Source of the DNA: Marthasterias glacialis | Lineage: Eukaryota > Echinodermata > Asteroidea > Forcipulatida > Asteriidae | Direction of reading: 5' to 3' | DNA: 64,000 nt | Assembly: GCA_911728455.2 (NCBI GenBank) | Contig: OU452219.1 | Coordinates: 16,024,397 to 16,088,396 of the forward strand | Part shown: positions 22,489 to 33,269 of the stretch, piece by piece | How the letters are laid out: each line of letters begins with the position of its first letter | Position numbering within the stretch: the stretch's first letter is position 1 | Notes under the pieces: model-generated | What the model saw: only the letters and a program-made list of their open reading frames with translations | Databases searched by the model: none | Told to the model about the DNA's origin: nothing | Position numbers and translations under genes: made by a program

Positions 22489-24065
22489 TTAAAGGGGCAC
22501 ACCGGCTTCGTTGGGCTGTTTGGGCTACAAAATAGGCTAACATATGACTTAAAAGGTCTTCCAGGAATGGAGAAGAATGGTTCCTAAAAGAAACCATCAA
22601 ATTTTGCCGTTTTCGAGCACTTTTCAAAAAACGATTTATCCGAACCAAAAAGTGGTTCGGATAAATCACGTGATCTTTGGAGTTAGTTTTACTTCCAGCC
22701 GTATAAAAGTAAATTACTGAACCAAATTTAAATCTTTATTTTTACAATTATTTATGAGTAATGGACAAAAAAGACTGTGTATTCAGATTATTGATACAAT
22801 TTGTAAATATAATGATGAAAAATCGAACGTAATATTCGCATTCAGAGAGTCTGTGCAACCGAAGCGTGTTTTACGGCGCACCAGCGTGGGAGCTAGCGGA
22901 ACGTAAACCTTGGGGCATATCCCGCACAGCCGGTGCCGTGTCTCGTGGGGCCAGAGAGACAAACCCCGGGGCATGAACTCCCCAGCTTGCCGGTCTAGCT
23001 GTAAGCTTAGGAGCTTGTCGGAGGGGTAGGGTGCCAGACTAACAATTACGTTTTTTTTACGACTGTTTTAGTCTGTACCCCTAGATATTATCCCCTAACT
23101 ATTGTAACGTGTTGCCTGCGTTACACACACGCGGGACGACGACGACGGGGAATGTTTATCCATGGAGGTAGAAATTAGACTAATTTCTACCTCCATGGTT
23201 TATCCCATACAGCTGATCTATCTACTTCTATGATAACTGCATCATGTCCAACCCCCCCCCCAATCGCCGCAACAACAAAAAAACGGTGGCGGTGGCTGCG
23301 GCCGGCCAGTGTCAGTGAAGTCATCGCCCGAAAAACGGGAGAATGCCATCGCTAAAGTCTGCCAGGAGAAAGGCAATCCGTTTGCAGCGAATGCGGGAGG
23401 CTCGCTTGGCACATGCTGGCTTTCCCTTTGGATTTATAGTGTTTTTTCTTTTTTTTTTACTTTTTACTTTTCGTTGGACCGCCTTCTGGTTTTTCCTTGC
23501 GATGTTTTTTTGTACCGATCCTTGGATGTCGAAGAAACGTTCTCCATTGCAAATAAGTTCGTCCAGTTCGTCGTACACAGAATACAAACTGTCCGTTTAT
23601 GTCTGTTTTTTTATTTACACGTTAATTTGAAAATTGTACAAGAGGCAGAATCACTGACATTTGAGGGGGGGGGGGGGGGCTGGAAGAGCATAATAGGGCG
23701 TGCTATGTCTGAATAATCAGACGTATACAGCACCACGACGACGATTATGTATTTTTTATTTACACGTGAATTTGTGCTGGATGGATATGAAGTCTGGATC
23801 CCCATGCCTCGCTATTGTAATAATTCATACTAAAACAGAGCACCAGTCTACTTACAACATTGCGCAACATTGTCACGTAAACTTGACAGTTGCAACGGCT
23901 GGAAAAGCGTATAAGCTGACCTTTGACCGTGTTTTGTTTTTTTACACATTTTCGTTAATTACGTGATATTTTGATGTTTTTTTTTTACAGCAACCATTTA
24001 AATATTATTGTCTGTTATTCCACACCACTAAATTAGGTAAACAGTGAGTCAGTGTGTCCCTTTAA
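22489..24065. mobile_element. 1.58-kb TTAA-bounded non-autonomous element
   Basis: TTAA|AGGGGCACAC at 22489 and GTGTGTCCCT|TTAA at 24065 form inverted ends with TTAA on both sides, as for piggyBac-type elements. The interior holds a palindrome (23161-23199), a poly-G run near 23664 and no transposase frame. The open frames at 23309-23966 show no domain. The right edge coincides with the start of the second copy of the large direct repeat. Confidence 0.65.
23161..23199. repeat. Perfect 18-bp-arm hairpin
   Basis: CCATGGAGGTAGAAATTA is followed, after the three bases GAC, by its exact inverse TAATTTCTACCTCCATGG. A perfect stem with a minimal loop suggests a cruciform-prone site or the fused ends of a small inverted element. 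Confidence 0.9.
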
Positions 24066-26683
24066 TAACTTGGATCCAAATTTTGGATAGGTCCTAAATA
24101 TAATATTTCCACATTTGTTATTTATTCACGGAACAACTGCAAACAGTTAAATTGGTCCAGTAATAATATTTTAAACGGATGGGAAAAAACAGCTATAGCT
24201 GAAGGATCAGATGAGTTTTTACCGGTATCGGTTTCAATTGTTTTAAGCAGATAAGTCACAGCCATGTACATCACGTGACCTTTGTTTATTGAAATAACCA
24301 CGAAACCGGCCAAATTTTGGAGTAGTGTATAGTGTATGTGTCAATACTTTTGGACGATCTTTCTAGTCATGTTGCATTCAATGATGTTTATTATTTTACC
24401 GCCCAATAAATCGCCCAACGAGGCCGCAATGCTCCTTTAATGGCAAAGCTGTTCGTTTATAAAATAAATAAAAAATGTACTTGTGTTCATGATTTTTTGT
24501 ATTAATACGATATAGTATGTGATTTTGGATTTTAGCTTTTTTTTCTCGAAATAAACGATTTCATATAGGCCTAACTCCACGCAAGAAAGAACATTTGTTT
24601 TAACTCCCTAAAATAACAACAACAATACCAAACAATAACAATAACAAACAAAGTTAAGTAAAATCCGATTCGCGGTGGTAGACTGCTATTTCTTGATCAA
24701 GTTCATTTATATCATTCTTTAGGACCATGTCACACGGGGCAATTTACTGGCAAACAGTTCTAGGCAACCTCTAAGAAGAAAAGGTATATATTCACGTTTG
24801 AATAGTTTTGAGGATTGTAAGACATCACTAGAAAAATAACTCTTATGCTACCAAAGTGTTCCTTTGCATGCAGTGCAGTTGGTTGCCTCCAAGTTACCAG
24901 TTAAAAAGGGACACATTGCATTCGGATTGGGTACTTTTGGTCAATCAAAAGCGTTTGTTATGAAATTAATATATGGTTTGTAGATATTTTAAAAGTAGAA
25001 TATGATTCACATAAAGTTTGAAGTTGTGTGGTTTTTGTGACAGAACACGGTCTGCCATTTTGTTGAACCAAAGTTTTGACTCCACAATATGGCGGACCGT
25101 ATGTATAGGGGCTTTACTGCATGAACAACTATTACAAAGGATCGAGGAGCAGTTCCATAGGCCTACAGCAAAATTTTAGCCAAATGTGTCCTTTTAAAGC
25201 CCAGCTCAACATTGGTAAGAAGAAAAACCTAAATGTTCACAGATTTACATATACCTTGCATGGTATAAAGATAATGATGGTAGAAAGCTTTCCTTGATTA
25301 TTTCTGCCTGACGTGTTATCGTTTTTAAATTCTAAATGGTCAAGTTCCAAAATTAGTTTTCGTCTCAGTGAGACGAAAACTCTGCCTATAGGCCTATAGG
25401 AATTGCGTAAAAAATGCTGAATACATTCTTACCGCTTTCTCGCAAATGAAACATTGAAATGAGCTGACATTTTCACAGGTTGATTTTATTACAAATATAT
25501 TGGTTTGTGCAAAGAATGGAAGCATTTACAGACACTTAACCAATGATGAGCTGGTGATTTAAATCACACATGTGCACTGTCCCCATTCGATGTAAATATG
25601 AGACTTGTTCAGATTAATTTACAAACAAGATTGGGACGCCTCAAGTCACTTTAAGTACAAACTACTACTTACCACAAACACTAAAACATATCTATATCCA
25701 CTTGGAAGATTCTGAAGACATCTGCAGCCAGTGGGTGTTATCTCCGAAATGCAAACTAGACGGAAGTAAAAGTTATAAAAAAATAACATATCTGCACTGA
25801 GCCCAGGTATTGTGTCATACTTGCACGCACAATTCGGGCCGTGTTTATTACTGTACCCTGTTATAAAAGGGGTACATTAGAGTGGGTATAATAATAAAAA
25901 ATGTATGAGTCATTTTTGGGGTATTGTGAGTTGTTTTTTTTTTTTTTGTGTCGTTTTTTTGTTTGTTTTGTTTTTTACAAAAGAGGAAATCGTGGTAGAA
26001 TTTAGGGTAATTCCCAACCAACTTGTGGGTCATGTTACTCAAAGAATTACAGTGACATGCTGATGAGTGACGGCCTACAGGGAGAAAGCGAACGAACTAA
26101 CTAAACCCAATAGTACGAGTGGCAACAGTGTACTGTCAACTAGAAAACCCCTCGTTTTCGGACTGAAGTCATCTGTTCGAATCAAAACTTTTAATATCGT
26201 CCCTAAATACTACGGATGAAAATTGAATTAAAAATCACGTCCCACCCCACCCTATTTATGAACTGTAGGCCACCGATGCAATGATAATTGACATAGTTTT
26301 ATATATCATTTTATAATTATTTTTTTTTAAAGTAGTTTGACTCCGAAGAGACAACGGATAATCAACAATTTGTTTATTATTTTATATGTATTTTGTTCTG
26401 GGATGTCTTAGACATGACTGGGTGATTCAGAGGGGAAAAGTTTTCTCTATTTTCATAGATTCGATACCAGTCCGAACTATTACGAAGATTAATCCGTTCA
26501 TGTGCCATCTTGTTCAGAAACAATTAACTTCTTTATTTTAATATTAGCGATCCTAGCACGTGCACAGTATTAGGCCTATAGGCTTACTCCTTGAACTATG
26601 AGGTTGTTAGCTAACGACTTCGTCGTTCCGGGCTGTTTCTGCAGTCTGAAATTGCCACTTTCGTCATGATTTTCAATGGGAAA
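24066..26683 (+). repeat. Large direct repeat, copy 2 (2.6 kb)
   Basis: Second copy of the 19788-22305 segment, displaced by about 4.3 kb, with the same order of landmarks. It starts exactly where the TTAA-bounded element ends. Copy 2 continues at its right end into a complete TTTCTGCAGTC MITE (26636-26780), whereas copy 1 ends within that MITE. Confidence 0.8.
24901..25197. mobile_element. TTAA-bounded MITE in copy 2
   Basis: TTAA, AAGGGACACATTGC at 24901 and AAATGTGTCC, TTTTAA near 25197 are the diverged ends of the same MITE as 20836-21204. The interiors share TCGGATTGGG, GACAGAACACGGTCTGCCAT and CACAATATGGCGGACCGTAT. It is about 70 bp shorter than its partner. Confidence 0.7.
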
Positions 26684-26780
26684 TATTTTTTTTTTTTTTG
26701 AATGGATTCCAAAAAAGGAAATTCTTAAAAAAAAATTAATTTACATTTTTTTTTCGAGGATGGCAAGTTTGAAAAAACAT
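26636..26780 (+). mobile_element. 145-bp MITE, TTTCTGCAGTC ends
   Basis: Near full-length relative of the element at 13366-13502, in the opposite orientation: TTTCTGCAGTCTGAAATTGC, then TGATTTTCAATGGG, poly-T, GGATTCC and TTTCGAGGATGGCAAGTTTG. The right terminal repeat is more diverged than the left. Confidence 0.65.
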
Positions 26781-29700
26781 TGCTTCCGGGGCGTCCAGGC
26801 CAGAGTCCATTTGGTATTTAAGCGAATTGGTTGTATAGCCCTATATACCCGCAGCCACTGGTCTTTCATCTAATTTTATTTTTCTTCAATTTTTTTTTTT
26901 TTTTCATTTATATATATAAGACAAAACATTAATTCGAAACTTTACTCCATTGGGCATTTTACTCTGTTGGGCATTGGTGACGCCGTCTGTAACTCGGTGT
27001 TTTAAATTAGAAGTTGGTGCCTTTGTGGCACCCTTCCAACCACACAGCTGCAGAAACTGTCTTGGATGTGAGCCAGCTGTGGGGCCCTGCTAAACTGAAG
27101 TTAGGACTAGACATTTTATTCGAAAACGTCTAAAAAGCAAGTTGAGATTAAACATCAAGATTGAGTCTTTGTTGGTTGCTTTATCAGCGTGACAGTGACG
27201 TTTGCTTAGTATGATGGGTCTCTGATAAAATTAATGAAAAAGTAGAACCGTAGATTAGGCAAACTAACTATTAAAGATGCAAAGTCTGATTTTAGGCCGT
27301 GTTGACGGAAAAAATATAATTAATTTTTAAATTGCTAATATCATGAAGTAGAAAAAATAAAAGGGGTACAGTGTAAAAACCGTCTTTGCACAATAATTGT
27401 GACCTGCGGTTGTTGGCTTCTAACTTGAGGTAGTTTTGGATGACCAGTGGATTTCACAAAGGGCTCGTACTCGACGGATGAGTAATATTATACACATATG
27501 GACTGGCAATGAGGGAAATAGTGCACGTCTATGCAACCCGAGGGCCTGTGAGTGACCAGGAGAGGGTCCTATTTCCCGAGGCCGAATTGTGCACTACTTC
27601 CCTCAATGCCAGTCCATATGTGTTTTATAACACACCTCAATCAAATATGTCGGTTAAAAGAGTAAATCGCGGTTTTTTGGCCGGAGGTACTTCTCGATCC
27701 CCAGATGCCACCATCGTTCTCTTGAGGGCGCTGTTTATCAGTCAATATTTTGGGTTTTTTGAAACTCTTTCCCGCTTTGCGAACTATTTCCCCCAAATGA
27801 AGTGCGTGTGGTGCAGATTTCATGCACTAGGCTATATTAGTTCACCCCACGCGACCGTGTTTCAGCCCGATCAGGATAAAGAACCAGGGAGAGGTGTGTT
27901 ATAAAACTAGCTAACTTAGTTATAGGACACTAGTCATAGTTAGGGCTAGTCGGACGGTTAGGACTAGATTTGTGAAATCTACTCCTGACCCCTGAAAAAG
28001 TCCTTGCCCATAGTTTTAGGTGGACTATTTTTTCAAGATCGATGCCTGGACGTTTTGAAATTTACACAAATGTAGGGGTGGTTTTTTTTACGGAGAATAA
28101 CTCAAGGAGGGTCTTGCGGTACTACCCATGTCAAATTGACCAGAGTGTGGAAATTTTTATTTTTATTTTTTATTTTAAAACGCTGTGAGGCTTCTGAGTA
28201 TTTTTATATAGTGGGGTGCACCTTCAAGAGTAAAAAAGTTTGTTTATAATGGTGGTCTGTACTTTTTTACTCACTGCATACTGTGGGATAACTCTTGGTG
28301 GCGCACTGTCTCAAGTGATTGGTGACGTGAAACACTTTTGCTTCCACGGCCCACTGTCCACTTCACAGTACTTTGTCAGGCTGTATTTTTCAGTCAGCTA
28401 GAGGTAGGTGTTTAGCTTAACCGCAGTATAAAGCGTTGAATTTGTGATGGTGAGTTTCAATTTTTTTTTTAATAATCCAGCAGTATTGTTTTTGATCGGC
28501 ATGTATTTTCGATCCCCCATCTTGATTCCCGTTTACCGCGAGATAGTGCGAGATTAGAGATAGTGCGTTCCTCTCTCTGAATCCACGCTCCGTGCTCACC
28601 ACATCAGTTCCAGAAGGCCTCGACATGTTGAGAATAAAGTTTCCTTTCGTAAGTGACAACCATAAGTTTACAAAAAGTATTAATTTTCAGTAAAAACTAC
28701 AGATCACCAATATTCTATTTTACTATGAGAAAATGGTAATCCACGGTCAAATATTCCAGTTGTAAATTTCGTCAGCAGTTTCATTTTCCTTTGGTCACGT
28801 CGGTAGTGATGCTGCTTCTCTGTTGGTTTGTATGGCATGTATGGCGTGCCAATATTCCACAAAAAGGGTTTTTCTGAAGAGAATTTATGTCACACATGAC
28901 ATGTACTTTCTTGTTGTTTAACTGCAGACTGTGATAAATTAGGATGAGCCTCGTAAGTTGTAGCTTGTAAGCATGTTGTGTCCGCATTTAACTTTTTCTA
29001 ATTAATGAAAACTTTAATTTAAAATTAAATTTAATGATTCATTGATTGTCTAGCCGCTTAGTTAGACTACCAGACGTCAATCTCCGTTGTACTGCAACTT
29101 CTCTACAATGCGAACAAAATTACAAGAGTTGTTTTTCCCTATTTTTACCTGATGTTGGAAGCTGAAAGTCTGTTCAAATTCCCAGTACTTTAAACTATGC
29201 CTTGAATATCTTTTAAATATCTGCGTTAACTTTCGGTGAAAATTATACCTAAAAAAATCAAACACAAACTTGTACAAATCGTCCCGAACATATTGTACTT
29301 TCCGTGTGAAGTTTCTACATGCACGAAATATGCATTGCGGTGCAAATGTCGAGAGTGACGCGCAAATTTGAAACTTGCGCAGGAGAAATTAGCGCGCAAC
29401 AACTTTGAATTTATGCCCGCTAGAGCTCTGTGTACCTAGCCCAAAGTTTTGGGGGTCTACCGATTTTTTAAGTCAAAGTGGAAAGTAAAACTTCAGCAAC
29501 AATAATAACAGGACACTTCGCAGAGGTTGGTGATTTTTTGTATGTTGATTGAAAAATGCGCTAAGTACCCCAGTAATAGGCTATTCCATCCTAGTATTAA
29601 TGACTGGAGAAACTTTCTCCCCAAATCAGTAATAGACCTTCTGCATTTGCCGCCATCTTTGAGCTCAGTCCCAGCATCGAACATGCGTTGTAGCTGTTTT

Positions 29701-29941
29701 TACCTATGGGCGAGGGCGCCTTATATTTACTAAATGCTCATAGTAACGTCATGCATAAGGTCAATGGCAATCCCAAAATGCCAAAAGGTCATTTTTAAAA
29801 AAATAAATGTGGAAACTGAACGATTATATATAAAATACTTTAGTAAATTATTTTTTTTATTTATTATTAAAAATTTTATGATAAGGTTTGAAGATTTTTT
29901 AATGGCAGTATTGCATTTTTCCCCTCCGCTTTATACAGAAT
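26781..29941. other. Non-coding region before the transposase gene
   Basis: Only an inverted repeat (27489-27626) and a dispersed-repeat segment (28470-28545, shared with 56885-56960: TTTTTGATC, CATGTATTTTC, ATCCCCCAT, TTGATTCCC) stand out. The open frame at 27509-27904 overlaps the inverted repeat and has no recognisable domain. A polypyrimidine tract and acceptor (cccctccgctttatacag) at 29922-29939 directly precede the transposase frame, so an upstream exon may lie here. Confidence 0.5.
27489..27626. repeat. Inverted repeat with 35-bp arms
   Basis: ACACATATGGACTGGCAATG and the following AGGGAAATAGTGCAC (27492-27526) are the near-perfect inverse of 27589-27623. The loop is about 62 bp and itself contains a weaker pair. 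It is probably a small MITE, and its edges lie in TTATA-rich sequence. Confidence 0.75.
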
Positions 29942-31600
29942 GTGAAAGAAAAGGTCAACTACAGATGTTATCTGCGAGAATCTCTCTATAATGCGTATGA
30001 AGCTGTTGTTGGTCAGGGTATACCTATTAGAAAAGCTTCAAGAACTTTCTCTGTCCCGTTCTCTACTCTGCACGATAGAGTTATTGGTAAAACCAAATTG
30101 GAAGCTACGAGATCTGGACCTGATCCCCTGTTGAATCAGGAAGAGGAACAAACACTTGTTACTCACATTGAGTTGATGTCTTCCTTTGGGTATGGTAACA
30201 CCCGCGCTGAAGTTGCAGCTCTTGCTACTGACTTTGCTATCCACCTTGGAAAGAAAAAAGTGTCAGATAAGCCTCTCTCACTACAGTGGTTCTACAGTTT
30301 CACGAAACGATGGCCAGAACTGAAGGTACAAAAGCCCAAATCACTCAAGATAATTAGGGCTAAAGCTACTGCTCAAGAGACAGTCAATAAATACTTTGAT
30401 GAGCTGGAGCTTGTATTGAAGAAGTATAACCTAAATGATCGACCAGAAGCCATCTATAATATTTGTGAGAAGGACATCGGTGGAGTTGAGAACCATACAC
30501 CTCCGTGTATTGTATCCTCACGCAAAGGAGTACCTCCAGCAGCACCCATGGATAAATCATCTACTACAACAGTAATTGGATGTGGGAATGCTATTGGTAT
30601 GGCATTGCCCCCATTTTTCATATTCAAGGGAAAGCGAATGCGTAAGGAGTTCTTGGCAGGTTGTACTGCTGGTACAGGAGGGGCTGTCAGCGACTCGGGC
30701 TCGTCCAACTCAGACATTTTGCGTAGATATCTCAAAGATCATTTCAGCAAATACTCCATTCAACCTACATCAGATAACCCTCTCTTGATATTGTATGATG
30801 GACATCAGTCTCATGTGCCACTATCACTCATTCAATGGGCACGGGATAAAAATATAATTCTATTTGTACTCCCAGCATATGCTTCACATATTCTTCAGCC
30901 AGCGGACGTTGGATGTTTTGGACCATTTGAAAAGATCTTTGATGGCATGAAACAAATTCATATGCAGCACCGTGCAACATCCGGCATTGAAAGATGCTCC
31001 CTGACTGAGATTGCTTGCAAGGCATATACATGTGCACTTACACCAAATAACCTGCAGGCCTCATTCCAAAAGAGTGGCATCTACCCAGTTGACCGGTGTT
31101 GTGTGAGCCAATCAAGTTGTCTTCCAGCAAAAGCTTTCACTTCATCAATGGTCAACTGTCCTGAGAACATTACAGCTTCTGTCACTGCAGCAGAGAAACC
31201 TATGGCTGACGACACTAGCGACAAATGCACCAACTTGTTCAGGAAAGCTGAAGCTGTGCTTACAGAGAGTACCAAACAAAGAAAGAAACGTAAAGTTCCT
31301 AGTGCTGTAGTAGGAGGTCAAGCCATCGCTGAGGACGCAGTTATCGATAACATCGGGACACATCAAGAACAACCAAAAAAGAAATCAAGGAAATCTGTCA
31401 CGAAGGGTTCACCAAAACCTAGTACATCTGGAACAAGGCGCCGGAACAGAAAACCAAGAAATAAACCACCTGTGGTTATGGATGATGAAGACAGTCAGGC
31501 GGAATCTCCAACAACTGATCTCAGTAACCTCTTTTTACAAACCGAACAAGGGAATATTGACACCATTCCCATTGTTGCGTGCACAGTGGAAATATCCTGA
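29942..31600 (+). CDS. Pogo/Tigger/jerky-like DDE transposase, active-site Asp lost
   Basis: A single open frame of 552 codons. Residues about 10-50 form a Pipsqueak/CENP-B-type DNA-binding helix-turn-helix (IRKASRTFSVPFSTLHDRV). Residues about 170-380 are a DDE_1 catalytic domain: ILYDGHQSH (D286) and ILQPADVGCFGPFE (D322, 35 residues later), typical of pogo-group transposases. At the position of the first catalytic Asp (family pattern N-x-D-E) this protein reads NICEKD with Cys175, so the triad is incomplete and cleavage activity is unlikely. The C-terminal third is basic and Ser/Pro-rich with KKRK-type nuclear-localisation runs. A splice acceptor at 29939 suggests that the true N-terminus lies in an upstream exon. 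The stop at 31598-31600 precedes a finger-like tail readable only in other frames. No terminal inverted repeats were found. Confidence 0.85.
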   Translation: MKEKVNYRCYLRESLYNAYEAVVGQGIPIRKASRTFSVPFSTLHDRVIGKTKLEATRSGPDPLLNQEEEQTLVTHIELMSSFGYGNTRAEVAALATDFAIHLGKKKVSDKPLSLQWFYSFTKRWPELKVQKPKSLKIIRAKATAQETVNKYFDELELVLKKYNLNDRPEAIYNICEKDIGGVENHTPPCIVSSRKGVPPAAPMDKSSTTTVIGCGNAIGMALPPFFIFKGKRMRKEFLAGCTAGTGGAVSDSGSSNSDILRRYLKDHFSKYSIQPTSDNPLLILYDGHQSHVPLSLIQWARDKNIILFVLPAYASHILQPADVGCFGPFEKIFDGMKQIHMQHRATSGIERCSLTEIACKAYTCALTPNNLQASFQKSGIYPVDRCCVSQSSCLPAKAFTSSMVNCPENITASVTAAEKPMADDTSDKCTNLFRKAEAVLTESTKQRKKRKVPSAVVGGQAIAEDAVIDNIGTHQEQPKKKSRKSVTKGSPKPSTSGTRRRNRKPRNKPPVVMDDEDSQAESPTTDLSNLFLQTEQGNIDTIPIVACTVEIS

Positions 31601-31770
31601 CTGCGGTTACTGGGTACACTTTCGCAAACCAGTACGTGTAGTTCGCAGGCATTCAGTATTTTTTGTGTCCTTCAGAACAATACAAACCTGGAAATACAAA
31701 AAATTGGGACTGCAAATATTGCTGTAAAGAAGTAAACAGGAAACAAAAATTGAAAACAAATAATGCCAGT
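31575..31770 (+). pseudogene. Frame-shifted C-terminal zinc-finger tail of the transposase
   Basis: Just past the transposase frame, a second frame reads QWKYPDCGYWVHF. After another shift in the T-run near 31660, a third frame reads FLCPSEQY, then NWDCKYCCKE. Together the spacing of Cys, His, Trp and Cys pairs looks like the PHD-like finger that ends many jerky-type transposases. Two shifts therefore separate it from the main frame. The description of the intact relative is from family knowledge. The frame breaks are seen directly. A 3' intron could be an alternative explanation, but no convincing GT-AG pair was seen. Confidence 0.55.
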
Positions 31771-32346
31771 TTGTGACTTTGTTTCTGTTCAATAGAAAAT
31801 GTAACTGTTGGTTGCACAAAGAAAATTACACCTTCAGACTTTCCCAGCTGTGTCCTTTCCCCTAATAACACACTGCTGTAAAACTATTAATCAATTATTG
31901 TACTGACTAATCAAATAGCAGAAGAGCCACCAACTACAGGAGAGAAAAGGATCAGAAATACAAATAGATGTATATAGTTATAAATATAACTTTTTGTGTA
32001 AAAAGAGAACTGTATCATAACTAATTCGTCTCACTAGCCACAACGACAGTGTGGACATTTTTCGACCTTTTTTTAAAACATTTTGCACGCCATACTAGTG
32101 TTTAAAGTTGATAGATACTGATTGTTTATGAAAGGATCAAGAACATTATGACGTTGCCTGCTTACTGCCTATACAGTGTCGCTGTAAATGGCAGACAATC
32201 TTTCGAAAGACGGCAACTTCAAGGATTTCAACAGATTAAGAACTTAAAGTATCTTGCTAAAAGGTGGGTCAGATGGTTTTTACACATTTCATTTAGTTGC
32301 TGTTTCCGAACAATATCCTGTTGTCCAATTAAAAACCATTGACACC

Positions 32347-32537
32347 GGGGCCCAATTTCATAGACCTGCTTATGCACACAAAGTAGCTCGACACAACAAC
32401 AAAATTCTTACCAGACTAAGGTTACCAGCTAAAATATCATATTACATGTACAGTTTGTGACTGGTATCCTGCTCATTTTTGCTGAGGAAATTGCTGTGCA
32501 GTATATTCTGCTGAAGCAGCTCAATGAAATTGGGCCC
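32347..32537. mobile_element. 191-bp MITE, GGGCCCAATTTCATAGA ends
   Basis: GGGCCCAATTTCATAGACCT at 32347 is the imperfect inverse of AGCTCAATGAAATTGGGCCC ending at 32537. It is the same length and family as 37858-38048, including the interior ACCAGACTAAGGTTACCAGC and CAGTTTGTGACTGGTATCCT. Non-coding. Confidence 0.85.
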
Positions 32538-32937
32538 AGGATATATTTTAATGTCTAGTCATGGAGGAAGTTGGAAAATTTAAACTACGTAACGGTTGTT
32601 AAATCATACTTGAATAAAAAACAGTACGAGGGAGCTGATCATGTGTGACTGTAATGATTAGGATCATCATTTGCTGTTTAGTTTGATTTCTGTACCCCAC
32701 ACAAATAAAGACACTAACAATAAGATTTGAAGGTATGCATGGTGGATAGACACATTGAGTCCACCAGTTTCTTCGAAACCTCACACATTCAAAAGAGTTT
32801 AACCTACATGGTGTCACTGCAAAAACCAGACCTTATTGACACTGAATTTAATATTATGTTTTACCCACACACGGGTGTGTGTTAAGCACTGTATACGCGA
32901 TACTTTCTTGATTCCTTTAAAAAAAAAACAAAGGTTA

Positions 32938-33135
32938 TTACTCAGGTAGGATTCAAACCCACGACCTTTGCCATTCTAGAGCAGACGTCTTACCACTACA
33001 ACACAAGCTTACCTGGTGCCTGTGAAATTTGTTCACAGGACTCGGGGGGGGGGGATTACAGCAACTTTTCACGCTCACCATTTTTGGAGTATACAGTGCT
33101 GAACACATCGGTATATGAGTAAAACAAATAATATT
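32938..33135 (-). repeat. tRNA-derived SINE, reverse strand
   Basis: On the minus strand a tRNA-like head (B box GGGTTTGAATCCTACC, A-box part GTTGTAGTGGTAAGACG) lies at about 32942-33012. The body extends to the TTTTACTCATATACCGATGT segment (33107-33124), as in the copy at 9426-9600. Confidence 0.65.
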
Positions 33136-33269
33136 ATGTATCCTCAATGCAGATTTAACAATTTTGTATTAAAATTATGGATGTTATTATTGATACTACA
33201 CAGCTGTAGGTTCCAATCCATGCATGTCCATCCTGTTTGGTTACAACGCAACTTGTAGAAACTGTCAGA

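Larger units (their letters stand above)
31771..33269. other. Spacer between transposase and GDPGP1
   Basis: No coding exon is recognised. It contains a MITE (32347-32537), a reverse-strand SINE (32938-33135) and a segment at 32030-32105 (CGACAGTGTGGACA, then ACGCCATACTAG) that resembles 57065-57135. An acceptor-like CTTGTAG at 33252-33258 suggests a non-coding first exon of GDPGP1 further upstream. Confidence 0.45.

Noticed and set aside
23309..23966. Open frames within the 1.58-kb TTAA-bounded element, possible transposase remnant
   Set aside because: No catalytic motif or zinc-finger tail of piggyBac transposases is visible. Frames overlap on both strands.
27509..27904. 131-codon open frame
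   Set aside because: It runs through an inverted repeat and has no homology-like motif or splice context.
32030..32105. Right terminal inverted repeat of the pogo-like transposase gene
   Set aside because: The CGACAGTGTGGACA-containing segment recurs at 57065-57135, but no inverse match was found upstream of 29942, so it cannot be assigned to the transposase.
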